Positions 1 through 9,305 are shown, counted from the first letter of the stretch. The stretch is DNA of 64,000 nt from Nocardioides aquaticus (GCF_018459925.1 NZ_CP075371.1:1426001-1490000), one strand, 5' to 3'. Program-made: numbers and translations. The notes: a model not told the origin generated them from the sequence alone.

Positions 1-514
1 CTCAGGCGCAGGAGGCGGCGATGGTGCCCGGGATGAGCGTGCTCGGCCTGCGCTCCCTGTCCCAGGTGGTCGCCGAGCTGCGGGGAGACCCCGTCCCCGA
101 GGCGGCCCCGGTCGCCGCGATGTCGGGCTCACGGCTCCTGTCGTGGCGCGGCGAGGAGCGGATGGAGGCCCTCGACCTCGCCGACCTCCGCGGCATCGAG
201 GACGCCAAGTACGCCGTGGAGGTCGCCGCCGCCGGTGGCCACCACCTGATGCTGTCCGGCCCCAAGGGGGCCGGCAAGACCAGCATCGCCGAACGGATCC
301 CGTCGCTGCTGCCTCCGCTCAGCGCGGCGGAGTCGCTCGAGCTCACCGCGATCCACAGCCTGGCCGGCACCCTGGACCCGGCCACGGGCCTGATGGTCGA
401 CCCGCCGTACGCCGCCCCGCACCACGACGCCAGCAAGAGCGCCCTGATCGGGGGCGGGTCGGGGCAGGTCCGTCCCGGGGAGATCAGTCGCTGCCACGGC
501 GGTGTCCTGTTCCT
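1..514 (+). pseudogene. yifB: YifB/ComM AAA+ Mg-chelatase-like ATPase, 5' part, cut by insertion
   Basis: The frame is open from the window edge, so the true start lies upstream. It shows the end of the N-terminal Lon-protease-like region, then a Walker A motif (GPKGAGKTS, near bases 259-285) and the family stretches PHHDAS and GGGSGQVRPGEIS. ComM/YifB proteins are hexameric helicase-like ATPases that promote branch migration during integration of transforming DNA, which fits the dprA gene after the 3' part. Reading stops being YifB-like inside the Walker B segment: VLFL is followed by foreign YDIS and a stop at 528-530 instead of DEFPLFRS. The missing part resumes at 15361. The gene is therefore disrupted by the element between. 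Confidence 0.9.
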
Positions 515-524
515 GTACGACATA
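500..524. other. attL junction
   Basis: The yifB reading is continuous up to bases 512-514 (CCT) and foreign sequence starts with GTACGACATATC. Joining base 514 to base 15363 restores VLFLDEFPLFRS, so the chromosomal target is reconstructed exactly. The only identity between the two junctions at the crossover is the trinucleotide CCT (512-514 and 15360-15362), as expected for a large serine integrase, which needs only a very short identical core. Confidence 0.75.
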
Positions 525-696
525 TCTTAACCCGTTTGTCTCCCGCCCTAGCGCCTTCAGTCGAAACGCCTACCCGTCTAGCGACAGCACCGCCCACCTC
601 TTGGCAACGCGGCCCGAGCCCCGCCGGCGAAGGCGCGAGGGTTGGAGGCTCGTCACAACTTCACCTGCCCGGGGGCGCCGGCCGGGTCCAGGTGCC

Positions 697-2529
697 CTAG
701 CGGACGACCGCGCGCACCTTCTTTGAAGCCGCTGTGGCGGTGTCGCTGCCGGAGTACTTGACGACGAAGGTCTGTGGGCCACGCCGACCCCGGTACGCGT
801 AGGACATCGTCGCGGGCGTCGAGGTAATGCGGTACTTCGCCAGTTGCTTCGTGCCGCGGAGGATTCGCAGCGTGCCGCCTGGGTTCCGTACCCCTGGCGT
901 CGTGACGCGGCTCTTGAGAATCACCTTGCCGACGCGCTCGCGAGCGGAAACTTGCAGTTCCGACTTTGCCGTTACCGCAACGGGTGCGGAGAAGGCGACA
1001 CCGCTCTGGTGCCCGGGGAGGCGGGCAACCTCCCGGACGCTGATCTCCCGGCATCCCCGGTCGCCGACGCTCCACGTCGTACCGCCGTTGTAGGTGTAGA
1101 CGCCGTCGCAGTACCAAGAGAACTCGCGCGACGTCGGTTTCTTGTTCCACTCGCCAGGCACCGCCTCGACCCAGCCCGACGGCGTGACACTCCCGGCGAT
1201 CGTGGGAGGGGCGACGTTGACGAGTCGGTACTCAGGGAGGTATTCGAGTGCGACGTTCTTATTTGAACCGAAGGATCCGAAAGTGGTCACGGTGGTCGCT
1301 TCACTCTGCGTCGCCGCACCTGCATACCATTGTTCGACGATAGTCTCGCCGGTGAAGCGGACCTGAACATCTCCAAGGCTTATGTACCCGATGCCTGGAA
1401 GTATGTAGTACCCCGACGCGGAGGTCGTCCCGCGGGAAACGACGCGGGAGCCTTGAAAGGCAGTCACAGTTACGCCCTCAATGGCCACATCGCTCTGGTC
1501 CGTCACATAACCGCTAATCGCTTTTCCCCCTTGCAGGGCAACATCGACGCCGTAGCGCGCCTCATCCTTCGCTACCGTCAGGAACGTGGCGTCTTCCGGG
1601 AGGGCACCGCCCCCAAGGAATGCCCCTTCGTATGCCTCGCCGAAGTTGTTCCGCATGGGCTCGCTCTTGACTGTCACTGGCACGTTGGCGGGCACGGTGA
1701 GGGAATAGTCCTGTGTCTTGCCTGCCCTGCTCTCGCTGTTCGAGAGCGGCACCACCTGCCCGCGGTCAAGCGCGTAGGCTTGCGCCGAGCCATCTAGTGG
1801 AGCGTCGAAGGAATTGGTCACCTTTCCGAGCAATCGGCCGACTTCCGGATAACGGAGGTCAATTCCGGAAAGAGTCTGCTCGGCATCAACCTGAACTGCG
1901 GGACTAGTCTCCTCTGAGAACGCCTCGCCTGCCCAGATGTCGAACTTGCGTGTGTCGTTTAGGTCCGCCCGAACCTTCACGGGCTCTTCGGTATTGAGGC
2001 GGAGCGTGTACGAGCCGCGGGTGGTAGCCGCAGGGGCACCCTGGTAAGGCCCCTGAGCCGTCACGGTCGCCGAGAAAGTCGTTCCGTCCGCGTTCAGCAT
2101 GCTGCCGGTGATCACGCCGCCTTGGCGGATTACGGCGGGGGCCGTGGCCGATTCACCGTCGCCGACTGTGACGATGGTGCCACTCGCTATGTCCTCGCCG
2201 CCCCCGTACCACTGGGTTATGAGTCCGGTACCGGTGAACTTCAGGCGGTAGTCGCCAGCGGGTAGGGAGCCAACGCTGTAGGTGCCGTCGCCAGCGGTGG
2301 AGGTCGAGGCAACCATCGTCCCGTCCGGGCGGGTGACCGCGACTGTTGTCGAGGGCGAGCCGGCGCCCGACGTTCGGGTCAGCGTGCCCGCGATCGTCGC
2401 TGAATCCGCTGCCACGGCGGCGGAGTTGGTAGCAACCACGGCGAACGCCGACAGGAACGCGAGCATGGTCGCGACCAGAAACAACCGTCCGGCGCCGAGA
2501 GTGAACTTGTTACGGCCAACTACGAACAC
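697..2529 (-). CDS. Secreted protein with carboxypeptidase-regulatory/Cna-B-like repeats
   Basis: About 610 residues. An N-terminal signal-peptide-like hydrophobic stretch (LFLVATMLAFLSAFAVVA) ends in an Ala-rich cleavage region. Two similar beta-sandwich repeats follow, each with GxYxxxxLPxG-type turns and an FTGxxxxxQWYxG signature (QWYGGG near residue 110, QWYAGA near 415), typical of carboxypeptidase regulatory-like domains. The C-terminal part is Ig/Big-like with Lys/Arg-rich strands. The GTG at 2529 has a G-rich ribosome site (GGGGGG) 5 nt upstream; a GTG at 2550 is the longer alternative. It is the leftmost gene of the element, transcribed outward, and is visibly less GC-rich than the packaging and replication genes. 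Probably accessory cargo; binding partner unknown. Confidence 0.7.
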   Translation of the reverse strand: MFVVGRNKFTLGAGRLFLVATMLAFLSAFAVVATNSAAVAADSATIAGTLTRTSGAGSPSTTVAVTRPDGTMVASTSTAGDGTYSVGSLPAGDYRLKFTGTGLITQWYGGGEDIASGTIVTVGDGESATAPAVIRQGGVITGSMLNADGTTFSATVTAQGPYQGAPAATTRGSYTLRLNTEEPVKVRADLNDTRKFDIWAGEAFSEETSPAVQVDAEQTLSGIDLRYPEVGRLLGKVTNSFDAPLDGSAQAYALDRGQVVPLSNSESRAGKTQDYSLTVPANVPVTVKSEPMRNNFGEAYEGAFLGGGALPEDATFLTVAKDEARYGVDVALQGGKAISGYVTDQSDVAIEGVTVTAFQGSRVVSRGTTSASGYYILPGIGYISLGDVQVRFTGETIVEQWYAGAATQSEATTVTTFGSFGSNKNVALEYLPEYRLVNVAPPTIAGSVTPSGWVEAVPGEWNKKPTSREFSWYCDGVYTYNGGTTWSVGDRGCREISVREVARLPGHQSGVAFSAPVAVTAKSELQVSARERVGKVILKSRVTTPGVRNPGGTLRILRGTKQLAKYRITSTPATMSYAYRGRRGPQTFVVKYSGSDTATAASKKVRAVVR

Positions 2530-2735
2530 TTTTGCCCCCCATGCCACCACCGCAGTTTGCAGTCGCGTGGCGGCAGGATAAGCGCTTTCTAGGGCAGCCG
2601 CGAAATCACGCTAGCGGCGCTCTTCAATTCTCGCCGCCGCGTCTGCGCCTCCCCCGAAGCGGGGTGACCGCGAGGCTGCCGGTATGTCGGTACTGCCCAG
2701 GTGGCGCAACCGAGGTAGTTCTGGCTGTGCCGCCA

Positions 2736-2757
2736 GATGCCCGGGGGCGCGGGCATC
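2736..2757. promoter_or_regulatory. Inverted repeat upstream of packaging genes
   Basis: GATGCCCG, a 6-nt spacer, then CGGGCATC form a perfect 8-bp inverted repeat in the 295-bp gap (2530-2824) between the leftward secreted-protein gene and the rightward small-gene/terminase operon. It lies about 70 bp before the first start codon and could be an operator or a transcript hairpin. I see no other clear element in the gap. Confidence 0.35.
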
Positions 2758-2824
2758 CGCCGAAGCCGGGGGATGATTGGGGGAGGGGGAGATCCGACGC
2801 TCCTACTGAGAAGGACAGACGTCG

Positions 2825-2995
2825 ATGACCACACCCCCCACCGTCCGCGCGGCGCACGCCCGCCTGGCCGCAGTCCGCCGCTGGCGGCCCGGGGACGCCG
2901 AGGCCCTCGCGGCCGCCCGGCGCGACCTGGCCGTGGCCCGCGCGGCCACGCTGACCGCCGAGGCGACCGCCCTCCTTACAGGGGCCCTACGGTGA
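2825..2995 (+). CDS. Small protein of unknown function (56 aa), first gene of packaging operon
   Basis: An ATG at 2825 follows AAGGAC, a plausible ribosome site 8-10 nt upstream. The product is Ala/Arg-rich and mostly helical, with a short pattern (AVRRWRPGDAEALAAARRDL) typical of tiny helical proteins in actinophage gene strings. Its stop overlaps the GTG of the next gene by 4 bp, so translation is coupled. No domain is recognised. A DNA-binding or small-terminase-like role is possible from position but nothing in the sequence proves it. Confidence 0.6.
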   Translation: MTTPPTVRAAHARLAAVRRWRPGDAEALAAARRDLAVARAATLTAEATALLTGALR

Positions 2996-3774
2996 GGGCC
3001 GCCTGCTCGTTCTGCGGCGTGCCCGCCGACCTGGGCACCGCGCCCGCGGCCGGCCGTGCCCGCCTGGACCTGGACGCCGCCGTGTGCGCCGCGTGCATGA
3101 CGCTCGACCCCGCCCGCCCCGGGGCCGCGCTCCGGGCCGCGGCCCGGCTGCTCGGGGCCGACGAGGACGACCCGCACCTCCGCGAGGCGCTGCTGGACGA
3201 GGACGGCGCGCTCGACGGCCTGCTCTACGGCGACCCGGGCGACCCGCTGTCCTCGGGGTACAGGGCGCCCCAGCGGGCGCCCTGGGGGCACGTCTCGCGC
3301 CAGACGCGGGCCGCCCTGGGGCGCGCCCGCGACCGCGCCCAGGGGCGGCGGGCGGCGGAGGCCGGCGGCGGGCCGGCGGGGGAGTCGCCCCCTCCGTCCG
3401 GGCCGCCGGCCTGCCTGGTGTGCGGAGTCGGCGCCTCGACCTCGTGGCGCCCGGTGACGACCGCCGCGCTGGCCCGCGGCCGGGGGACGCTGACCGGGCA
3501 CCTGTGCGCGGGCTGCGCGGCGGTGCTCGAGGCCGTCGGCGCGGTCGGCCCGACGCTGGTCGAGCGGGCCTACTCGGAGTCCCGGGGGCAGCGCTGGACC
3601 GAGGCGACGCGGGTCCCCGGCCTGACCGCCTGGGCGGCCACGGACGCGCCGCCGGGCGAGCCGTGGGCGTGGGTCGCGCCGCGCCGCGAGGGCCCCGCCC
3701 CGGGGTCGGTGGAGGCGCAGGTGGCCGACCTCCGCGCCCAGGTCGCCGCGCTGGCCGAGGGGGCGGCCCGGTGA
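2992..3774 (+). CDS. Two-zinc-ribbon-like protein upstream of terminase
   Basis: 260 residues starting at the GTG that overlaps the preceding stop. The N-terminal half has CSFC (residues 5-8) and CAAC (about 33-36), and the middle has CLVC and CAGC pairs about 32 residues apart, so two four-cysteine zinc ribbons are likely. The C-terminus (VEAQVADLRAQVAALAEGA) is a short coiled coil, suggesting oligomerisation. It is translationally coupled to a second zinc-binding mini-protein and to the large terminase. A small-terminase or packaging-specificity role is an inference from position only; it could equally be a regulator. Confidence 0.65.
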   Translation: MRAACSFCGVPADLGTAPAAGRARLDLDAAVCAACMTLDPARPGAALRAAARLLGADEDDPHLREALLDEDGALDGLLYGDPGDPLSSGYRAPQRAPWGHVSRQTRAALGRARDRAQGRRAAEAGGGPAGESPPPSGPPACLVCGVGASTSWRPVTTAALARGRGTLTGHLCAGCAAVLEAVGAVGPTLVERAYSESRGQRWTEATRVPGLTAWAATDAPPGEPWAWVAPRREGPAPGSVEAQVADLRAQVAALAEGAAR

Positions 3775-3956
3775 GCGCCCTGTGCGGGGACCCCGCATGC
3801 CTCGGCAGGGTCCAGGCGTTCCTGACCGTGCCCGACGACCGCGCGATCGGCGACCCGTGCGCGCGATGCCTGGAGGCGATGGGCCGCATGCTCGACGTCG
3901 CCCCGCCGCCGCGCACCCTGGCCGCGGTCTACGTCGCCGTCTCCGAGGCGCTGTGA
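3771..3956 (+). CDS. Small Cys-rich protein (61 aa)
   Basis: The GTG at 3771 overlaps the previous stop and its own TGA overlaps the terminase start, so three genes form a tightly coupled chain. Cysteines in CGDPAC near the start and CARC around residues 30-33 could hold one zinc ion. The rest is helical (TLAAVYVAVSEAL). Too small for a recognised enzyme; probably an accessory factor of the adjacent packaging genes. Confidence 0.6.
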   Translation: MSALCGDPACLGRVQAFLTVPDDRAIGDPCARCLEAMGRMLDVAPPPRTLAAVYVAVSEAL

Positions 3957-5416
3957 GCGCCCCGGAGCCCGCCGACGCGCTCGCCCTGCTGTACGCGTTC
4001 CGGGTCGACACTGGCCCGGCCACCCGCGCCGTCCCGTGGGGGAACGTGGCGACCGAGCGCCAGGTCGAGGACGCCCGCGCCGTCATCATGGAGCCGGGGT
4101 CGTGGCACATGTGGCTCCGGCCGCGCGGGGGCTCGAAGACGCAGGACGCCTCCCTGGTCGCGCTGGCCTGCCTGCTGACCATCCAGCCGCCGAACAGCCG
4201 GTCGCTGGTGTACGCGGTGGACAAGGACCAGGCCGCGCTGATGATGGAGAAGCTGGGCCACCTGGCGAAGGCGCTGCCGGAGGACCTGAGGGTCACCGGC
4301 GACCGGGTGACCAACATCGCGACCCAGGCGTTCCTCACGGTCGAGACGTCGGACGCGCCGTCCGCGCTGGGGCACACGCCCTGGCTCGTGGTGGTCGACG
4401 AGTTCTGCGCGTGGCCGGACCGCCGCGGTCCGCGGCTGCTCTGGCAGGCGGTGGTGTCGTCGATGCCGAAGCGGCCCGACAGCCGGCTGTTGGTGATCAG
4501 CAGCGCGGGGGACCCGGGCAACTGGACCCACGACGTGGTGAGGTCCGCCCGCACGGGCACCGACTGGCGGTTCTCGTACATGCAGGGGCCGTGCCCGTGG
4601 TGGTCGGAGGTCGACGTCGCCCGGCAGCGCGGGGCGCTCAGCGACGCGGCGTACTCCTGGTACATCCTCAACGAGTTCGCGGCCGCCGAGAACGCGCTCG
4701 TGGGCGCCGACGACCTGACGGCGTCGGTCGCCCGCGGGGTGAAGTCGCGGCCGTACGACCCGGCCCACCGGTACGCGATCGGGGTGGACCTCGGCCGCAA
4801 GGTCGACGCCTCCGTGGTGGCCGTGGCGCACCGCGAGGGCGACGCCGTCGTGGTGGACCACGTCGAGAGGTGGCTGCCGACCAGGCTCAGCCCGGTGCGG
4901 CTGGAGACGGTCGAGGCCGCGATCCGCAGGCTGCAGGCGGAGTACGGCCACGCGCACGTGCGGATGGACCCCGCGAAGGGGGAGATGCTGTCCCAGCGGC
5001 TGGGGGAGGACGGCCTCGCAGTGGAGGAGTACGTGTTCAGCGAGGCGTCGGTGGACCGGCTCGCGGCCCTGGTGTCGCGCCTGTTCGGGGAGCGGCGGAT
5101 CACCGTGCCGGACCTGCCCGCGCTGGTGGAGGAGTTGGGCACGGTGGTGCTGCGGACGACCCCTGGCGGCCGCTCCCGGATCGACCACCACAGCGGCAAG
5201 CACGACGACCAGGTGGTCGCGATCGCCCTCGCGGCGCACTGGCTGATGGCCCAGGTGTCGTTCGGCACGGGCTTCGTCTCGAACGCCCGGGAGATGGTGC
5301 GCGGGCCGCGCCCGCGCCGCGACCGGACGGCCGTCCCGGCGCGCGCCGGCGTGGCGGCGGGCGGCCGCGAGGCCGCCGCGGCGGACCGGCTCGCGCGGAT
5401 GGTGCGCCGGCGGTAG
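3953..5416 (+). CDS. terL: Phage large terminase subunit (TerL)
   Basis: 487 residues. The ATPase half has a variant Walker A around RPRGGSKT (residues 56-63), a Walker B of the form LVVVDEF (about 145-151) and a downstream SSAGD coupling-type motif. The second half starts with an RNase-H-like nuclease strand, GVDLGRKVDAS (about 277-287), followed by later acidic residues and DHHSGKHDDQ (about 410-420), the usual metal-site HDD. TerL packages DNA into procapsids and cuts concatemers. Here it stands without portal or capsid genes, so it would have to act on another phage's procapsids. Length and motif order are complete; no break seen. Start chosen for the 4-bp GTGA overlap. Confidence 0.85.
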   Translation: MSAPEPADALALLYAFRVDTGPATRAVPWGNVATERQVEDARAVIMEPGSWHMWLRPRGGSKTQDASLVALACLLTIQPPNSRSLVYAVDKDQAALMMEKLGHLAKALPEDLRVTGDRVTNIATQAFLTVETSDAPSALGHTPWLVVVDEFCAWPDRRGPRLLWQAVVSSMPKRPDSRLLVISSAGDPGNWTHDVVRSARTGTDWRFSYMQGPCPWWSEVDVARQRGALSDAAYSWYILNEFAAAENALVGADDLTASVARGVKSRPYDPAHRYAIGVDLGRKVDASVVAVAHREGDAVVVDHVERWLPTRLSPVRLETVEAAIRRLQAEYGHAHVRMDPAKGEMLSQRLGEDGLAVEEYVFSEASVDRLAALVSRLFGERRITVPDLPALVEELGTVVLRTTPGGRSRIDHHSGKHDDQVVAIALAAHWLMAQVSFGTGFVSNAREMVRGPRPRRDRTAVPARAGVAAGGREAAAADRLARMVRRR

Positions 5417-5890
5417 GGCCGGTGGGTGGGCCACCCGGGCCCCAGGTGGCCCGAGGTGGCCCGCTGCCGACCCCGGGGCGCCGCCGGGTGCCCGGGTGTC
5501 GCCCGGCCGGCGGGAGACGCAGGGTCGGCGGCCCCGCGGGGTCGAGGATCGCGACAAATCTCAGTGGGCGGCGAGGCCGCGTCGGTGCAGGTCAGGCCCC
5601 CGAACGCTCTAGCAGTCAGGACGTCGGGGCGCCCCCGCGCCGGTCCCGATGCATCACGAAGGCACGAACATTGACGTAGGTCGCTCTCCTCCACCGGGGG
5701 CGGCCGGCGGGCGCCCTGATGCGAAGGGGCTGCGAGCACCACACCGCACGCGAGCACAGGAAGAGCAACCGGGCCTACGGACGCCCGGCTGGGGCCGCCG
5801 GCCCCCTTGGAACCAGGTCAAACCGCAGGTGGAGAGCGGGGCAGCCCCTGGGCCCCTTGGAACGTAGGACGAGTTCCAGAGGAGCAACAA
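5417..5890. other. 474-bp gap after terL, with direct repeat; candidate packaging site
   Basis: No convincing gene. The first 100 bases are rich in short GGTGGCCC iterations. CCCCTTGGAAC occurs at 5803-5813 and again at 5853-5863, exactly 50 bp apart, just before the next gene. A non-coding, repeat-bearing stretch beside terL is a reasonable place for a cos/pac signal or a promoter, but this is inference. Confidence 0.4.
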
Positions 5891-6109
5891 GTGGCAAGCA
5901 AGAACCCGACCGTGAGCCGGGCGGTCATCGACTACGCCAACGCCTGCAAGAAGCCCGCCGAGCGGGCCACCCTCGTCGCCGCAAGGGCCAACCTCGCCGC
6001 GGCGCGGATCGAGGACTTCGTCGAGAGGACGCTGCGCGACGCGCCGCCGCTCTCGGACGACCAGCGCGCCCGGCTCGCCCGGCTGCTGGCCGACGGGGGC
6101 GACCGGTGA
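5891..6109 (+). CDS. Small helical protein of unknown function (72 aa)
   Basis: The GTG at 5891 follows a good ribosome site (AGAGGAGC). The protein is helical and charged (SRAVIDYANACKKPAERATL...), with no recognised domain. It opens a second coupled gene chain (5891-9103) that ends in the replication gene; its stop overlaps the next GTG by 4 bp. The layout resembles early-region strings of actinophages. Confidence 0.6.
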   Translation: MASKNPTVSRAVIDYANACKKPAERATLVAARANLAAARIEDFVERTLRDAPPLSDDQRARLARLLADGGDR

Positions 6110-6615
6110 GCACCTGCTGCCCGGGCGCCCCGATGCTGGCGCCCGGCGAGCGCTGGGTGTGCGGCCGCCACGCCACCGAGGACGACCGCGCGCTGGTCGA
6201 GGACCTGGACCGGCGCGGGCCCAGCGTCGGGCTGGCGCCGTCGCCCCGGCGCCGCCGCGGTGAGTGGGCGCAGGCCCTGGACTGGCCCTACGACGGCCCC
6301 CGCCGCTACCTCGGGGTGCGGCGGGACATGGTCGCCTGGGCCGAGGCCCGCGGCCTCCGACTGTGGGACGGGTGCTGGTGCCTGTGCTGGGTGCGCGACG
6401 GGGTGTGCCGCGAGGACCACGGCGGCTGCCGGCCGGCCTGGCTCGACCACGTGACGTGCTGGACCGGCGCGGACGGGCTGCGACTCCTCGTCGCGCACCC
6501 GTACGTGCCATTCTCGGCCACCGCCGGCCTCCACGGCCTGGGCGTGGCGGTGGCCCGCCAGGGCTGGCACCCAGGCGCCCTGCAGGTCGAGATCTCCAGC
6601 GGGGTGTCGACGTGA
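6106..6615 (+). CDS. Hypothetical Cys/Trp-rich protein
   Basis: 169 residues, GTG start in the previous stop. Cysteines occur in pairs (CCPGAP at the N-terminus, CWCLCW near residue 90, later CREDHGGCRP), which could be a zinc site, but no family is recognised. The C-terminal third (LLVAHPYVP, LHGLGVAVARQGWHPGA) looks like a compact globular fold. Coupled to the HicA-like gene behind it. Function unknown. Confidence 0.55.
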   Translation: MSTCCPGAPMLAPGERWVCGRHATEDDRALVEDLDRRGPSVGLAPSPRRRRGEWAQALDWPYDGPRRYLGVRRDMVAWAEARGLRLWDGCWCLCWVRDGVCREDHGGCRPAWLDHVTCWTGADGLRLLVAHPYVPFSATAGLHGLGVAVARQGWHPGALQVEISSGVST

Positions 6616-6854
6616 GCGCCCGGCGGCGGCGCCTGCGCTGGTTCCGGCGCTGGGAGCGCCTGGGCTACACCGCCGAGTACGGGGCCAGCGGGCACTACAA
6701 GGTGCGCGCCCACGACGGGTCCTACGTCGCGACGATCAGCGGCTCACCGACGAACCCCGAGGCCCCGCGCTTCGAGGTCGAGCGGCTCCTGCGGCGCCAC
6801 GCCGCGAACGACACGCGCCGGGCGCGCGACGAGAGGACGAGCGACGATGACTGA
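6612..6854 (+). CDS. HicA-like small basic protein
   Basis: 80 residues. The core has the HicA-type pattern: a basic N-terminal helix (RLRWFRRWERLGY), then GHYKVRAHDGSYVATISGSP followed by a C-terminal helix, resembling the dsRBD-like fold of HicA mRNA interferases, including the central GH. In satellite and phage genomes such single HicA-like genes occur without a HicB partner, and none is seen here. The assignment is by pattern only; it could be a general RNA-binding protein. Overlaps the next start by 8 bp. Confidence 0.5.
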   Translation: MSARRRRLRWFRRWERLGYTAEYGASGHYKVRAHDGSYVATISGSPTNPEAPRFEVERLLRRHAANDTRRARDERTSDDD

Positions 6855-9103
6855 CCCGACGGACGAGCAGGCCGCGGGGCTGGCCCACGCCCGCCACCTG
6901 GCCGAGCACGGCGTGCCGGTGTTCCTCGCGAAGAGGGCCGCGGGGTTCCCGCTCAGCGGCGCGAACGACTGCGGCGGGTACACGCTGCCTCGTGCCTGGC
7001 ACCGCACCGTGGCCGGACCCGGCCGTCCTGGACCGCTGGGAGCCAGGCATGGCGGTCTGCGCCGTCATGGGCCACCTGGTGGACGGGCTCGACGTGGACG
7101 CGCACAAGGGCGGCGACCTCTCGGCGCTGGGCACCCCGCCCACCCCCTACGGCCGGCAGCGCACGCCCTCCGGCGGCACCCACGACCTCGTGGCGAGCCT
7201 GGGCGTGCCCTCGCGCGACGGGGTGCTGCCCGGGGTGGACGTGAAGGCCGGGGTCGACGGCGGCGGCCACGGGTTCCTCTTCCTCGCGCCGACCGAGAAG
7301 CTGAGCAAGGCCACCGGCGAGGTGGTGGCCTACAGGTGGGAGGTGGCGCCCTACCTCGCGGACCTGGCCGTCCTCGGCGGCGACGACACAGGGGCGGCCC
7401 TGGCGGCCCTGGTGCGGGCGCCCCGCGCCCGGGCCGACGCCGGCGCGCTGGAGGCTTACGACGGCCCGGACTACGCCGACCTGACCCGGGAGCAGCGCGC
7501 CGCCGCCGACCGACACGTCGAGGCGACGCTCTTCGACTGGGGCGTGCGGCTCGCCGGGGCGGCCGAGTGGCCCGACGGCGAGCGCGACGCCCAGGGGCGC
7601 GGGTGGGAGGGACTGGCCCGTGACTGGGCCTGGACCGTGGCCAAGTTGGCCGCGGCGCCCTGGACCGCCCTGGACGAGGACGACGCCGAGGCGGAGCACG
7701 ACGAGCGCCTGCCCGGCGTGATCGCCGCCGACCCGAAGTGCCGGGGCAAGTGGCGCGACGGGATCGTGGACAAGGCGGCCGCGGACGGCGTCCCCTCCCC
7801 GCCCTGGCTCGACCCCGTCTTCGACGCCACCCCGGTCCTGCGCCACGTGCGGCAGGCGGCGCACTCGCGCATGCTCGGCTCCCGCGGGCTGCTGGTCTGC
7901 ACCCTGGTGCGGCTCGCCGCGGAGGTCCCGCTCGGCACCGCCCTGCCGCCCGTGGTCGGCTCCCGCGCGGCGCTGAACATCGGCGCCGCGCTCGTCGGCG
8001 GGTCCGGGGGCGGCAAGACGGCGATGTTCGACGTCTCCCGGGAACTCCTCGGCCTGGCGGGCGAGGGCCAGCGGCGCATCGAGCGCGTCCCGGGGTCCGG
8101 CGAGGGGCTGATCGAGACCTACCTGGAGGGCAGGGCGCAGGACGACGGCGCGGGCGGGAAGACGCGGCCCGTCGTTGCCGACCCCCGGCGGCTGTTCTAC
8201 GTCGACGAGATCGGGCAGTTGGGCGCGACGAAGGACGGCCGGTCCGGGGCCACGCTCGGGCCCGTCCTGCGGTCCCTCCTCACCGGCGGGATGCTCGGCA
8301 CGGAGAACGCGGACGCCGCCCGGCGGCGCCACGTCCCGGCCGGGGCCTACCGCGCCGCGCTGGTCGCGGGCGTCCAGCCGGTCGCCAGCGAGGTGCTGCT
8401 CAGCGCCTACGACGTCGGCGCCGGCACCCCGCAGCGGTTCGTCTGGGCGCTCACGGTGGACCCGACAATCCCGGACGAGGACGTCGACTGGCCAGGGCCG
8501 CTGGACTGGCGGCCGCCGGCCGCGTGGCCGGCCGAGGTCGAGTACCCGGAGCACCTGCGGGCGGAGATCCGGCGGCAGGCGCGCGCCGCGGCCCGTGGGG
8601 AGGACGCGGCCGAGGGCCGGGTCGACGGGCACGCCCGGCTGACCCGGCTGAAGGTCGCCGCGCTGCTCGCGGTGCTGCACGGCGAGGCGGCGATCACCGA
8701 CCGGTGGTGGCGGCTGGCGGGGGTGGTCGCGGGGGAGTGGACCGAGGAGGCGATCGCCGCGTGCCGGGCGTCGCTCTCGTCGTCCAGGGAGCGCCAGGCG
8801 GCCGCCGAGGGGCGGATGCGCGGGCACACGCGGGTCGCGGAGGAGGACTTCGTCGCCGAGGACCGCCAGCGGCGCGACGCCGTGGCCGTCAAGGTCCTGA
8901 GCCGGGTCGCGGAGGCCGGCGAGGACGGGCTGTCCTGGGCGGACCTACGCCGCGACCTGCGGCGCTCCCGCGACCTGGTCGAGCGGCTCGTCGGGACCCC
9001 AGAGGACCCCGGCCCGCTCGTCGCGGGCGGCCAGGTGCGGCTCGCCGAGGTCACCGTCCGCGGGAAGCCGGCGACCCGGCTCTACCCCGGGGAGGGGGCG
9101 TGA
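6847..9103 (+). CDS. Bifunctional primase-polymerase with C-terminal helicase-type ATPase; frameshift near 7012
   Basis: The first frame (ATG 6847) encodes a prim-pol N-terminus (ARHLAEHGVPVFLAKRAAGFPL, then CGGYTLPRAW). The family-typical continuation DPAVLDRWEPGMAVCAVMGH lies in the +1 frame and runs to 9103. Removing one base near 7010-7017 would give one protein of about 750 residues. The downstream part has the prim-pol acidic motif DGLDVD, then an ATPase domain with Walker A GGSGGGKT and Walker B LFYVDE, as in D5/DUF3987-type replicative helicases. A GTG at 6992 could start the long frame alone, but that would drop the first prim-pol strands. It probably replicates the excised element. 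Whether the shift is programmed, a mutation or a sequencing error cannot be told here. Confidence 0.75.
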
Positions 9104-9305
9104 GCCGGTTGGAGGGGGACAGGTGGGACGTCCCCCTCCAGCCGCGCTCTCGCGCGCGCAAAATAAATCCAGGGTCTCTCTCTTTTCTTTACGTTTCGTG
9201 CTCGCGGGCAGGGGCGGCCGCCGGGGCCGGCCGGCGCGCGCGTGCGACTGGGGGTGGACGTCCCCGCCCAGACGTCCCCCGCCAGCGGGCCCCCCGGCGG
9301 GCCCC
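9104..9305. repeat. GACGTC-containing repeats and hairpin between replication and HTH genes
   Basis: GACGTCCCC occurs at 9127-9135, 9257-9265 and 9271-9279. The first copy lies inside an inverted repeat (GGAGGGGGA 9111-9119 with TCCCCCTCC 9131-9139). Between them is an unusually AT-rich patch (about 9158-9198) in a GC-rich element. Iterated sites plus an AT-rich patch beside a primase-helicase and an HTH protein suggest a replication origin or an operator cluster. Confidence 0.45.

Noticed and set aside
2803..5757. Very long open frame on the minus strand opposite terL
   Set aside because: Arg/Pro-rich shadow of the GC-rich plus-strand packaging genes; no domain and no start context.
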